Made by a program: the position numbers and the translations under genes. From Phycisphaerales bacterium (GTDB lineage: Bacteria > Planctomycetota > Phycisphaerae > Phycisphaerales > UBA1924), in contig JAJDDM010000108.1 of the NCBI GenBank assembly GCA_029260315.1, positions 1 to 37,943 on the forward strand: a DNA stretch of 37,943 nt. The letters are read 5' to 3'. Below are positions 16,176-26,934 of the stretch, piece by piece (positions within the stretch are counted from its first letter, which is position 1; every line of letters starts with the position of its first letter). A model generated the notes under the pieces. It was not told the origin of the DNA and made no database searches. It was given only the letters and a program-made list of their open reading frames with translations.

Positions 16176-16999
16176 TCCGACGGGTACCGGTTGTCGACCG
16201 TGCGCTGATCGATGCCGGCGTCGAGGAGGCCGAGCCTGGCGTCCACGAGCACGAAGTCGATGCGCTTGTGGGCGGCGCTATTGAGGTTGAAACCGGTGAA
16301 TGTCCCTTGATTCTCGCCCGGATTTGCGATCGCGAAGGAGTCGCGCAGCTCGCGCCCGGACTCGTCGCGGGAGGTCAGATGGAATACCGGCTCGCTGGAT
16401 TCAATCGCGTTGAAGTCGCCCATGACGAGCACGGGCTCGTCGGCGGCGCGTTGCTCGATGTGCTGGCGCACGAGTCTCGCCGATCGCTCGCGCGAGTCGC
16501 GCCCCTTGTGGTCCAGGTGGAGGTTGTAGATCCGCACGGCCTCGCCGGAGTCCATGTCGATCAGGCGGCTCCATGCGCAGATCCGCGGGTACGAGTTGTC
16601 CCAGGTGATCGAGCCGATGCGGTCGGGCTCGTCGCTGAGCGCGAAGACGCCGGCCTCGGCGACCATGAAGCGGTCGGTGTCGATGAGCGTGATGACGCCC
16701 TCGCCTCTGAGCTTGCCGTTGCCGCGATGGGCGCCGATCGCGACGTAGCGGGAGTGGGCGTCGAGGATCTCGCGGATCTGCTCGCTTCGGGCTTCCTGGA
16801 CCGCGAGCACGTCGGCGTCGAGCTCTGCGATCATCTCGATGACGCGATGCTTGCGGGCCGACCAGCGGTCGGGGCCGTCGAAGAGAACGCCGCTGCGGAT
16901 GTTGAACGAGGCGGCTCGGAAGGGCTGTTGCTGTGCCGAGGCGCAGCCGCCGAGGAGCACCGCCGCGAGCAGACAGCAGAGCCTGGTGAGATTGTCCAT
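16094..16999 (-). CDS. Lipoprotein of the endonuclease/exonuclease/phosphatase (EEP) family
   Basis: About 301 aa from ATG 16999. The first residues MDNLTRLCCLLAAVLLGGC end in a lipobox (LGGC), so the mature protein should be lipid-anchored outside the cytoplasm. EEP motifs in order: SFNIRSG (metal Asn), VLAVQEARSEQ (metal Glu), IYNLHLDHKG, VLVMGDFNAIESSEP (Asp/Asn) and YPSDHFPVWADI (catalytic Asp-His). The fold covers nucleases, phosphodiesterases and sphingomyelinases; the substrate is unknown. A further in-frame ATG at 17107 would bury the signal sequence, and GGAGG lies just before 16999, so the shorter start is chosen. A tail of about 20 residues after the last motif overlaps the glycosyltransferase gene. 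Confidence 0.85.
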   Translation of the reverse strand: MDNLTRLCCLLAAVLLGGCASAQQQPFRAASFNIRSGVLFDGPDRWSARKHRVIEMIAELDADVLAVQEARSEQIREILDAHSRYVAIGAHRGNGKLRGEGVITLIDTDRFMVAEAGVFALSDEPDRIGSITWDNSYPRICAWSRLIDMDSGEAVRIYNLHLDHKGRDSRERSARLVRQHIEQRAADEPVLVMGDFNAIESSEPVFHLTSRDESGRELRDSFAIANPGENQGTFTGFNLNSAAHKRIDFVLVDARLGLLDAGIDQRTVDNRYPSDHFPVWADIAWSASPVASGEFASVESE

Positions 17000-17343
17000 G
17001 GTCACCTCCCGGCGGGCTATCGGGCCCTGCGGGAGGCGACTGAACCCAGAGTCGAGGGATACGAGGACAAGCCCCGGCAAGCCATTGCGGCTCCAAGGGA
17101 GCGTCAAATCGGTCGGTGGAAACGGGGGACTTCGGTGCGAGTTTGAGCGGAGTGAGCCCGTTCGTATCGTGTGGTCGGCTGGCGGATTATCGCAGACCCG
17201 ACTGTGGGAGCGGGCGTTTACTCGTTCTTCACGCTCCTACCATCGCTCGAATCCATGCGCGGCGCCGGCTTGCCATCTGTCCGCACTCAGATGTGGACGC
17301 ACGAACATGCGAGGCGTCGGAGAGGAGAGAAAGGACCGGGAGA

Positions 17344-17366
17344 CGCCCTCCCTGACGGTCGGGCCT
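17344..17366. repeat. 23-bp short repeat, intergenic copy
   Basis: CGCCCTCCCTGACGGTCGG and the next four bases match 22851-22873 in thiC with two differences. It is short, so chance or a shared REP-like unit are both possible. The rest of the 17000-17412 spacer shows no gene. Confidence 0.4.
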
Positions 17367-17412
17367 GTGATGCTGCCCGCTCCGATTGGACGCAAGTCGC
17401 TCCAGGAGATTC

Positions 17413-17604
17413 GTGCTGGCCGCGGCGAAGACGATTAGCAAGCGAGAGTGGACATGGCTCGCCATCGGTGCGGTCGGCAGCGCCATATTGGTGTTCATCG
17501 CGACAGGTTCTCTACCCGTGAGTTTCGCTGCCGGTGGACCGCCGGGGGTTCTTGGTGCGGGCATTGGTCTTCTGATGCTGCGTTCTTCTCGACAAGACGA
17601 CTGA
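17413..17604 (+). CDS. Small membrane protein, 63 aa
   Basis: GTG start with AGGAG 4 nt upstream. There are two hydrophobic segments: WLAIGAVGSAILVFIAT (about residues 14-30) and, after a Gly/Pro turn, VLGAGIGLLML (about 46-56), then a short basic/acidic tail. It is a predicted two-TM hairpin with no family recognised. An upstream in-frame TTG at 17386 is also open but has no ribosome site. It stands alone between an EEP gene and the amylase gene that points toward it. Confidence 0.5.
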   Translation: MLAAAKTISKREWTWLAIGAVGSAILVFIATGSLPVSFAAGGPPGVLGAGIGLLMLRSSRQDD

Positions 17605-17636
17605 GCCGGTGGGTTCGGTGAGTCTGTCAGAGAATC

Positions 17637-20274
17637 TCAGCAGCCGGCGGCGAAGAGATCGAGGTAGGCGAAGAAGTCGTCGGCGTCGAGGTCGCCGTCG
17701 TCGATGATGTCGGCATCGCAGAGATCGACGAAGACCTCGAAGTCATTGACGCTGGCGTTGCCGGTTTCTTCGAAGGCGACGACGGTGAGGCGGTGGAAGC
17801 CGTGGCCGCCGGTGGCGACGGTCCAGCGGTATTCGAGGCGGTCGTGCTGGTCGGCCTGGTTGGTGAAGTCGGCGGCGTCGAGGGGGTCGACGCGGTCGGG
17901 CAGATCCCACATGACGTGGACGCGGTTGGTGGTGCGGTCCTCGGCGAGGACGACGACCTCGTGCTGGAAGCCGGTGATGTCGTCGAGGTTGGGGACGGTG
18001 ATGGCGGGGGGTTCGCGGTCGACGTAGATGGCCTCTCGCCACTCGGCGAAGAGATCGGACTCGTCGCTGTCGCGGTGGCGGAAGGCGACGACGGAGATGT
18101 AGTGGAAGCCTTCTGTGAGCTGGGTCACGTCGATGGTCTGTTCATAGTTGCCGTTGGGGCCGGGGGCGTCGAAGAGGAGGTTCGTAGACGTCGGCGAAGC
18201 GTTCGTATCCGGGTGCGGCCTGGTGGAGGAAGGAGAAGTCGGTGCGGCCGTTGTTGTTCCAGTCGGTGAAGCCCTGGTCGATGCGGAACGCCGCGTCGTC
18301 GTCGGTATTGGGATCGAGGGGGTCTGCCTGCTGTGTGGTGAGGCGGATGGTGAGTGTGTCGGCGGGGACGATGGGGATTGATGCGAGGCGCTGGCGGCTG
18401 TCGCGGGCGTTGTCGGGGTCGGCGGGGAGTTCGCCCTTCGTGCCGAGGAGTTCGAGTGTGCCGACGGGGACGGCGGGGGCGTAGATGACGTAGCTGCGTT
18501 CGTGGGGTCCGGCGGTGGAGCGGGCGCGGGGGACGTTGATCGTGACGCGCCGGTTGTTGTCGACGATGAGCAGGTCGGGGATGTCGTTCGTGGGATCGAC
18601 CTGGGGGTCGGCGGCGTTGCCGGTGAGTTCGTGGAGGCGGGTGGCGGGGGAGAAGGAGGTCTGGACGTTTCGGGTGTCGAAGCCGGTATCGCGCCGGTCG
18701 TTGAGGGCGACGAGGAGGTTGCCCTCGGTGCCGCCGAGGCCGGAGCCGGCGCGTTCGAAGATGAGGACGTCGTCCTTGGATTGGTTTTGGGGGTCGGTGT
18801 TGTTGAGGGGGAAGAAGAAGCCTCTGGCGTATTGGTTGTGGATCTTGATGAGTGTGGTGAGGCGGTGGTCGAGGGTCTCGGTGGTCGGGTTCCAAGCAAG
18901 GGCGATGGGCAGGCCCTCTCTAGGGTAGAAGCCGAAGGGGCGGTCGATGCCGCGGGCGTTGTGGTAGATGATGGCTGGGCCGGGGCGGGTGAGGACGTAG
19001 GCCTGGGTGAACAGGCCGATCTGGCGGTCGGTGGGGATGGGGGGCATGGATGAGCCGTTGCCGACGCTGCCGTTGTCGTGGCTGAAGACGTGGTTGACGC
19101 CGAGGGAGCCGTTCTGGAAGCCGTCGTCCTGGGCGTCGATGTGGCCGAAGTTGGCGTCGTCGAGTGCGTTCCAGGAGGCGAAGCCGGCGGCGTTGATGAG
19201 GTCGCGCAGCTTGCCGGAGCCGTTGAGGTCGAGTGCGTCGCGCCTTGCGAAGCTGTCCTTGCGGACGTAGTCGTTATAGGTGAAGGCGTTGGACTCGACG
19301 CTCTCGACGAAGGAGAAGGGGGTGATGAGGCGACCGTCGGGGGTCTGGCGGCGCTGGTGGACGGCGGTGTCCCAGAAGATGTCCCAGAACCATGTGGGGG
19401 CGTGCTTGGCGGCGTCGAGGCGGAAGCCGTCGACGTCGTGGGCGTCCATCATCATCTGGGTCCAGCGCGTGAGCAGGGCGGTTGTGTTGCCGGGGACGGG
19501 GTCGCCTTCGAGAGGCTCGTCGGTGTTGAAGGGGTAGAGGGTCCATTGCTGGGGGCCGGGGTTGCGGTCGGTGCCGGGGTTCCAGAAGGTGACGGGGGGG
19601 AGGTCGAGGTCTGGGTAGAGGCGCGCGTTGTCTGGGTTTGGGCGGTTGTGGACGGTGCCGGGGGGGATGTTGCGCGGATCGTCGTCGACGGGGTGGCGGA
19701 TGAACTGGTTGTTGGATTCCTGGGCGATGTCGACGATGTCGACGAGGTCGCCCTTGAAGAGGTCGTAGCGCGGGCGGTTGGGGTCTTCGCTCTGGAGGTA
19801 GCCGGAGGCGACGCCCTTATGAAAATCGCCCCAGTCGTCGGTGGGGAGCTTGTCGCGCAGGGGGTCTTGGGGGTTGAGCCAGAATCCGGGCCAGCCGCCG
19901 GCGGCCTGGAAGCCGGCGGAGGTGTTGCGGAAGCTGTTGTGGTTCATGATGGTGTCGGCGTAGATGAGGGCGTTTGCGTTGTGGAGTTCTGCGATCATGG
20001 CGTCGAGGCGTTGCTCGGTGCCGTAGGCGGTGGGGCGTTGGGGGGTGCCGAGGTGGAAGCGGTCGAAGGCGTCGTAGCCTGCGCTGAAGTCTGACGCCAG
20101 CGCGGGTGGTGGGATCCAGATCGCGCCGTAGCCGGCGAGGAAGAAGTCGGGGGCTCGGCGTTCCATATCGGACCAGGGGGCCTCGAACCACTGGAGGATG
20201 ACCTCGCGCTCCTGGGCGGGTGCGCCGGCGGCGGCGAGGGCAAGGGCGAGGGTGTGGGCACGAAGCGGGGACAT
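17637..20274 (-). pseudogene. Secreted GH13 alpha-amylase with dockerin-like tail, frameshifted near 18185
   Basis: The first frame (20274 down to 18142) encodes a signal peptide (residues 1-20, LALALAAAGAPAQ) and a GH13 catalytic domain: D107-x-x-x-N-H112 (region I), GFRLDA with the nucleophile D287, FVES with the acid/base candidate E324, and FSHDNG with H399-D400. The second frame carries a beta-sandwich-like region (GNYEQTIDVTQLTEGFHYISVVAF, GHGFHRLTVVAFEETGN) and ends in a dockerin-like tail DIIDDGDLDADDFFAYLDLFAAGC. The frames join where GTCTACGAAC would read GTCTAC-AC-GAAC (V-Y-T-N) if an AC pair is restored. This fits a 2-bp deletion in an AC run. The enzyme would hydrolyse alpha-1,4-glucans outside the cell; as written, the secretion tail is lost. 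AGGAGG precedes ATG 20274. Confidence 0.85.
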
Positions 20275-20366
20275 CGGATCCTCCTGGAGGGAGCTTACCA
20301 CGGGCACGCTCGCGAGAGAAGGAGATCGACGGGGGCCATGCACCGTGCGGGGTGATGGAGCGACTA

Positions 20367-20386
20367 GTGGCCCGAGTCAGAAGTTT
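20367..20386 (+). repeat. IS630 left terminal inverted repeat
   Basis: GTGGCCCGAGTCAGAAGTTT, matched by the complement of 21497-21516 with one C/T difference. Confidence 0.85.
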
Positions 20387-20449
20387 CTTGGCGATGGCGC
20401 AACCGGTTTGCATGGTGGTGCGGATCTCTGGTAAAGGAGACTGCGTCAC

Positions 20450-21516
20450 ATGGCATATCTGCTCGAACCGCTGATGATCACGGACGAAGAACGCGCAGAG
20501 CTTCGCGGCTGGAGCCGGCGTCCCACCACCGCTCAGGCCCTGGCGATGCGTGCTCGCCGCGGCCGATGGATGGACCAACACCGAGATCGCCGAGGAACTC
20601 GGGGTCAGCAGGCCGACGGTCGGCAAGTGGCGGCGGGGGTTCGTCGAGATGGGGTTGGACGGCCTGGTCGATGCGCCGAGATCCGGCGCACCACGCAAGG
20701 TCGTTGACCAGGAGATCGAACACGTCATCGCGATGACGCTCGGGGGGACGCCACCCAACGCGACCCACTGGTCGACCCGCTCGATGGCCGAAGCGACCGG
20801 GCTGAGCCAGAGCACGATCTCGCGGATCTGGCGGGCCTTCTCGCTGCAGCCGCACCGAGTCGAGACGTTCAAACTCTCCAGCGACCCGCTGTTCGTCTCC
20901 AAGGTCCGCGACATCGTCGGGCTCTCCATGGATCCACCGGACAGGCCCTTGTGCTGTGCGTCGACGAGAAGAGCCAGACACAGGCCCTGGAGCGGACGCA
21001 GCCGCTGCTTCCGCTGCGGCCCGGCGTCGCCGAGCGGCGAACCCATGACTCCATGCGTCACGGGACGACGACGCTCTTCGCAGCGCTGGACGCCAAGACC
21101 GGCGAGGTCATCGGCCGGTGCTACCGGCGCCACCGAGCCGCGGAGTTCATCAAGTTCTTTCGGGTGATCGATGGCTCGGTCCCCGAGGATCTCGACATGC
21201 ACCTGATCCTCGACAACTACAGCACGCACAAGACGCCGGCGGTGCGGCGGTGGCTTGCGCGACATCCGCGCTTCCACGTCCACTTCACGCCGACGTACGC
21301 GTCGTGGATCAACCTCGTGGAGAGCTGGTTCGGCGTGCTGACCAACCGCCGGTCCGCCGCGGCAGCTTCTGCTCCACACGCCAGTTGGAGGCGGCTGTGC
21401 GCGAGTACGTCGAGATCAATAACGCCGCGCCGACTCCGTTCGTCTGGACAAGATCTGCCGATGACACCCTGCAATCCGTCAAACGGTTCTGTTTGCAAAC
21501 TTCTGGCTCGGGCCAC
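20450..21516 (+). pseudogene. IS630-family transposase, broken by frameshifts
   Basis: The start ATG 20450 has AAAGGAG upstream. The first 33 residues (MITDEERAELRGWSRRPTTAQALAMRAR) continue in another frame from about 20550 (LAAADGWTNTEIAEELGVSRPTVGKWRRGF, the HTH), change again near 20945 before [16 protein letters not shown] (first catalytic Asp), and run through [14 protein letters not shown] (second Asp) and [16 protein letters not shown] (Glu) of the DDE triad; a last shift near 21350 leads to [23 protein letters not shown] and the end TSGSGH. The first break looks like loss of about 11 nt between direct CGTGCTCGC repeats. The final codon CAC would be followed by TA of the target duplication, which would supply the stop; here TG gives Trp and the frame reads on. 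Confidence 0.85.
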
Positions 21517-22246
21517 TGGGCGAAGATCCAGCCTTCTTGCACGACAACGTCACAGTCGTACTCCGGAAGCTCGCATTCACCGGAAACGAATCTGTGGCCG
21601 GCGAGAACGCAGATTGACGCGTCAAGGAGGTCATGGTGACGAAGCACATGCGGCAGCGACTCAAGACCACCCAGACGATCGCCGAGTCTGTGTACCATCA
21701 TCGCTCGTTGCTGCTGGTGCTCGGGTTTCTTGTACGGCACTCCGCCCATGCCGAGTGACCGGAGCGTTGCTTTGGGGTAGACCTCGATCGTCCCGGTTGT
21801 CCACTGCCCTCCATGCGACCAGAGGAGGGAGAATGGCAGACACACCCGGCGTCGTATCTCGTCCAATATTCTCAGGGCTGCTGCGGCCGTCCGAGCGATC
21901 CGATCTGCGCCTACCTCCAAGGGTCGCTTTCCAAATCTGTCTCTGATCCGATGATCCGTGCGTCTCGAAAACAGCTCATCTGGCCGCAGGCCAGAGGTTC
22001 CCCCGCCCGGTGATTCGCGAGCGCAGCGAACATACCTCTCGGCCAGCCCAACGGGGCATCGATCGCGAGGAGAACCCGGTCCGCGTCTGTTTCTCGGATG
22101 GCGCGGACAATGAAATCGGACGCCGTCTCGTCCGCCGCGAATTGTGCGGCTCTGACGCTGCACTTCGCGCGTTCCGATTCACCCAGCGCAAGACCTGTGC
22201 TCTTAGGATTCGTCGCGCAATCGACGCCAACAACGCAGACTCGCAT
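21309..22246 (-). pseudogene. DUF429 family protein, frameshifted and 3'-interrupted by IS630
   Basis: The frame from 22246 gives MRVCVVGVDCATNPKSTGLA...VLLAIDAPLGWPRGM...HRAGEPLACGQMSCF, the N-terminal part of DUF429 (a predicted RNase H-like nuclease fold). After an A4 run at 21968-21971 (T4 on the coding strand), the match continues in another frame: [45 protein letters not shown]-like [16 protein letters not shown] and EGWIFA. One extra T in that run restores a single frame. After EGWIFA the sequence enters the IS630 right end and reads to a stop at 21309. Joining the flanks through the TA target gives GCC-TAG, so the native stop was probably TAG at the insertion point. The biological role of the family is unknown. 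Confidence 0.8.
21497..21516 (-). repeat. IS630 right terminal inverted repeat
   Basis: AAACTTCTGGCTCGGGCCAC, the inverse of the left terminal repeat with one difference. It overlaps the last codons of the transposase. Confidence 0.85.
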
Positions 22247-22290
22247 GTCGCGAGTCTAATCTGGCAAGCTGATGGAACATCGTGACAACT

Positions 22291-22515
22291 TCACGCGGCG
22301 TCCACGACGGTTGCGGTCGATCGAGGCGATGGGACCTCATCGCCATGATCGCGAAGGACTTCAAGGTGCCCGCGAATTGCCTCACGGATCATCTCCAGCG
22401 CCTCCTCTTTGGTGTCGCCGCACGAGACGCATCCGGGCAAATCGGGAACATAGACACTGAACGACCCGTCGTCCGCCTGCTCGATGACGACCGTGTAGCG
22501 GAGTTCGTCAGCCAC
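22291..22515 (-). CDS. hicB: HicB-like antitoxin
   Basis: A 74-aa protein with the HicB/UPF0150 partial RNase H-like fold: YTVVIEQADDGSFSVYVPDLPGCVSCGDTKEEALEMIREAIRGHLEVL, including the hallmark V-P-D-L-P-G-C-x-x-x-G-x-T-x-E-E-A. It is the short form with no visible C-terminal DNA-binding domain. It should bind and block HicA. It starts 8 nt inside hicA, the usual toxin-first order of hicAB, and lies 44 nt before the DUF429 gene on the same strand. Confidence 0.87.
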   Translation of the reverse strand: MADELRYTVVIEQADDGSFSVYVPDLPGCVSCGDTKEEALEMIREAIRGHLEVLRDHGDEVPSPRSTATVVDAA

Positions 22516-22710
22516 GCGATTCTCCTTCGAGCCCGGCCTGCCGCAGGATCGACCGCAGCGTTCCGGGGGCCACGTCGCGGCCGGCCTTGCCGCCGGCGGG
22601 CACGGTGATTGTACCGGGCTTGGTCGGATGGCGATAGTGCATGTGGCTGCCGGTCGTACGGATGTGCTCCCAGCCGTCGCCCTCGAGCATCTTGGTCAGG
22701 TCGTGATATT

Positions 22711-22714
<4 letters not shown>
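22508..22714 (-). CDS. hicA: HicA-like toxin, probable CTG start overlapping the thiC stop
   Basis: A 68-aa protein with the double-stranded RNA-binding-like fold of HicA mRNA interferases. Key elements: DLTKMLEGDGWEHIRTTGSHMHYRHPTKPGTITVPAGG, with catalytic His in G-S-H, and LAPGTL-like VAPGTLRSILRQAGL. The first ATG (22690) would cut helix 1 (KYHDLTKML), which the family keeps. Eight codons upstream is CTG 22714, overlapping the thiC TGA, with AGGAGG (22725-22730) upstream. I take CTG as start, with translational coupling to thiC. HicA cleaves mRNA when freed from HicB. Whether the CTG is really used needs testing. Confidence 0.82.
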
Positions 22715-24882
<2,168 letters not shown>

Positions 24883-24886
24883 CGCG

Positions 24887-24958
24887 TTCCCTCCGCCGGT
24901 GTGAACCGGATCAGGTTCCACGGGTGCTTCTCAGCGGCCATCGGGCCGCGCCCCGAGC
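24887..24958 (-). promoter_or_regulatory. TPP riboswitch (THI element) controlling thiC
   Basis: The minus strand reads CGGGGCGCGGC, then GGCCGCTGAGA, CACCCGTGGAACCTGATC, CGGTTCACACCGGCGGAGGG, with the CUGAGA and ACCUGAUC bulge sequences that bind the HMP ring and pyrophosphate of TPP. The GGAGGGA at the 3' end is also the thiC ribosome site, 5 nt before the ATG, so TPP binding probably blocks translation initiation. No separate terminator hairpin is seen. hicA and hicB downstream may be co-controlled. Confidence 0.95.
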
Positions 24959-24983
24959 GAATGGCGCACTCTAGGGGAGCCGA

Positions 24984-25493
24984 TCAGGCGGTGCCCACGA
25001 GCAGAGTCCATTCCATGACGCTCGACGGCGGCGGCTTCTCGACGCCGAGCTGGCGGAGCATGTTCAGGCACTGGGCGCGGTGGTGCATCGCGTGGGTGGT
25101 GACGTGGGTGAGGATCGCGCCGCGTTTGAATGTGAATGATCGCCCGGCGCGTTCGCCATGAATGTCGTCGTCGAGCGAGCCGGTCCACGCCGCCTCTTCG
25201 AACTCGTCGGCGACGGTCGGATGCAGTGCGAGCAGAGCCTCAACAGTCATGTCTCCTTCGGATTCCAGGCGGGGGCGGGGCGTGCTTCCGGGGAGCATGT
25301 CGCCTCGCAGCATGTCGGTCCAGCCGCGGGTCGCGCCGAGGACGTGCACGAGCGTGGCGTGCAGCGAGCCCACGCCCATCGCGAACTCTTGATGGAACTG
25401 CTCGTGCGAAAGCCCGCCGCAGGCGCTGAGGAGTTGCTGGGTCGCCCAGCGGTCGTGCGCCAGGAGGATCTGGGCGGGCTGTGAAAGTGCCAT
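24984..25493 (-). CDS. DinB-like metal-binding protein
   Basis: A 169-aa four-helix-bundle protein of the DinB/YfiT superfamily. The likely metal ligands are His in LLAHDRWATQQLL, His in LHATLVHVLGATRGWTDML, and the HVTTHAMHHRAQ motif near residue 140. Related proteins include thiol transferases for bacillithiol and mycothiol; the reaction here is unknown. GGGAG lies 9 nt before ATG 25493. Its stop is 26 nt upstream of the TPP aptamer, so the thiC promoter must lie in or near its 3' end (TAGAGT at 24968-24973 is a weak -10 candidate). Confidence 0.82.
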   Translation of the reverse strand: MALSQPAQILLAHDRWATQQLLSACGGLSHEQFHQEFAMGVGSLHATLVHVLGATRGWTDMLRGDMLPGSTPRPRLESEGDMTVEALLALHPTVADEFEEAAWTGSLDDDIHGERAGRSFTFKRGAILTHVTTHAMHHRAQCLNMLRQLGVEKPPPSSVMEWTLLVGTA

Positions 25494-25559
25494 CGGTGCG
25501 TCTCCCGGGGCTGGGCGGTGCCGATTTTGTGCGGCATCTGATAGGATCGTAGACACCAT

Positions 25560-25633
25560 CGGTTCCGCTCGCGGAACCGCGATGGCGAGTCGGTCGTAGG
25601 TATTTGGCGATATATCGGTGCTTGATCTATTAG
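25560..25633 (+). promoter_or_regulatory. Candidate promoter and hairpin upstream of the TlpA-like gene
   Basis: TTGGCG (25604-25609) and TATTAG (25628-25633) are 18 bp apart in an AT-rich patch about 40 bp before the start codon. Upstream, CGGTTCCG and CGGAACCG (25560-25579) form a perfect 8-bp hairpin, which could be an operator between the divergent DinB and TlpA-like genes. Confidence 0.4.
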
Positions 25634-25670
25634 AATGCTCAATCGCGGACGCCCTGGAAAGGAGGGTCGG

Positions 25671-26843
25671 ATGCTGCACTCACTCCGCGTGATCACGTTG
25701 GCTTGGCTGGGTCTGGCTGCGCTCGTGCTCGCTGCGCCGGCGATCGCCCAGCCGGCGCTCGATCCGACCGAGCAGCGCCTCGCGGAGGTGCATGGCGTGG
25801 TCGTGCCGAGGCCGGCGGATCGGGAGACGCGCGAGCAGCTCGGATTTCCTCCGCCGCGTGAGGCAAGGGAGATCCTCGCGGAGATCGACGCGATGTCCGC
25901 GGAGATGCGGACGATCTCGGCGCGCGACGAGGTGTGGAAGCAGCGGTTCCGCGAGTTTCGTGCGATGCAGCGCCGGCGGATCTCGCTCGTCTCCGAGCTC
26001 GAGGAGAGCGGCTACGAGGGCGCTCGCCTGACGGAGCTGCTGGAAACCAAGCTGGAAGACATCGGACAGATCTATCGCTCGCGCGGCTGGCCGTGGGCCT
26101 CGTTCGGCGCGGCACGCGCGGATATGGCACGCCGATACGACGGCACATCGATCGGCGCTCGCGCACGCGCGTTCGACATGCTCGATCGGATCCACGGCCT
26201 CAAGCACGCCGGGCTTCGGGTGCATCCGGACGACTATGAAAAGATCGGCGACATCGAGCTGCAATGGAAGGAAGATCCGGACGCGGGGCTTCTGCTCCTG
26301 GAGGCACTGCACGGCAGCGACGACGTGCCGCTGCAACGCCAATGGCACAACTGGATCCTCGAGAATCTCCCGCCGCAAACGCGGGGATACCGCACCGTCA
26401 TGCGTCGGCGGATGTTCGGCGAGCCGATCCAGCTCACGGGCGACGCCCTGCGCGGCGGGACGATCGACACCGCGGATTGGCGGGGCGAGGTGATCCTCGT
26501 GGATTTCTGGGGCATGTGGTGCGCGCCGTGCATCGCCGCGATGCCCCACCTCAAGGAGATGGAGGAGAAGTACGCCGACCGCGGGCTGCGGATCGTCGGC
26601 GTGTTCGTGGACCATGAGTTCGACAGGGCGCGTGAGTTTGTCGCGTCGCGAGCGTACGACTGGCCGCAGATCATCTGGGAAAAGAGCACGCCGGAGAACT
26701 ATCTGGAGCATCCGATCGCGCACAAGTACGCCGTGGGCGGGTTTCCGACGCTGTGGCTGATCGATCGCGACGGGGTGCTGGTGGAACAGGTCGACCGCGA
26801 GCGATTGGAGGAAACGATCGTCAAGTATCTCGATCGGGAATGA
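25671..26843 (+). CDS. Secreted TlpA/ResA-like thioredoxin-fold protein
   Basis: A 390-aa protein. Residues 1-26 form a signal peptide (cleavage near AIAQ), so it acts outside the cytoplasm. Residues 60-240 form a charged, helical region with no known domain. The C-terminal domain (about 250-390) is thioredoxin-like of the AhpC/TSA-TlpA type: GEVILVDFWGMW with the redox motif W283-C-A-P-C287, and the cis-Pro loop GGFPTLWLID. It probably reduces disulfides or handles peroxides in the periplasm. AGGAGG lies 6 nt upstream of ATG 25671, chosen over an in-frame ATG at 25635. Confidence 0.87.
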   Translation: MLHSLRVITLAWLGLAALVLAAPAIAQPALDPTEQRLAEVHGVVVPRPADRETREQLGFPPPREAREILAEIDAMSAEMRTISARDEVWKQRFREFRAMQRRRISLVSELEESGYEGARLTELLETKLEDIGQIYRSRGWPWASFGAARADMARRYDGTSIGARARAFDMLDRIHGLKHAGLRVHPDDYEKIGDIELQWKEDPDAGLLLLEALHGSDDVPLQRQWHNWILENLPPQTRGYRTVMRRRMFGEPIQLTGDALRGGTIDTADWRGEVILVDFWGMWCAPCIAAMPHLKEMEEKYADRGLRIVGVFVDHEFDRAREFVASRAYDWPQIIWEKSTPENYLEHPIAHKYAVGGFPTLWLIDRDGVLVEQVDRERLEETIVKYLDRE

Positions 26844-26934
26844 GCGAACGGTCGAGAGGGTGAAGCGTCGGATCGAGTCGGCGATGCGCTCGCTTCGGTT
26901 CGCTGTGGTGTTGTTCGCTCGCGCGAGATCGTGG

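Larger units (their letters stand above)
20365..21518 (+). mobile_element. Degenerate IS630-family insertion sequence
   Basis: Left terminal repeat at 20367-20386 (GTGGCCCGAGTCAGAAGTTT), right at 21497-21516, which reads the same on the other strand with one difference. The left end is preceded by TA (20365-20366), the IS630 target; at the right end the expected TA reads TG (21517-21518). It encloses one transposase gene with at least three frame disruptions, so it is not active as it stands. It sits at the 3' end of the DUF429 gene. Confidence 0.85.

Noticed and set aside
16999..17412. tRNA or structured RNA in the spacer after the EEP gene
   Set aside because: A TTCGAATCC-like stretch is absent as a proper T-loop and no cloverleaf arms pair. 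Only a short repeat was found.
19078..20094. Long plus-strand open frame opposite the amylase gene
   Set aside because: Gly/Val/Glu-biased product. The minus strand has clear GH13 catalytic motifs.
21965..21975. Programmed frameshift in DUF429
   Set aside because: There is no X-XXY-YYZ slippery heptamer or clear downstream structure, and a one-base homopolymer indel explains it more simply.
21911..22246. DUF429 as a complete short 111-aa protein
   Set aside because: The family's remaining conserved blocks follow directly in another frame, so the short reading is a truncation.
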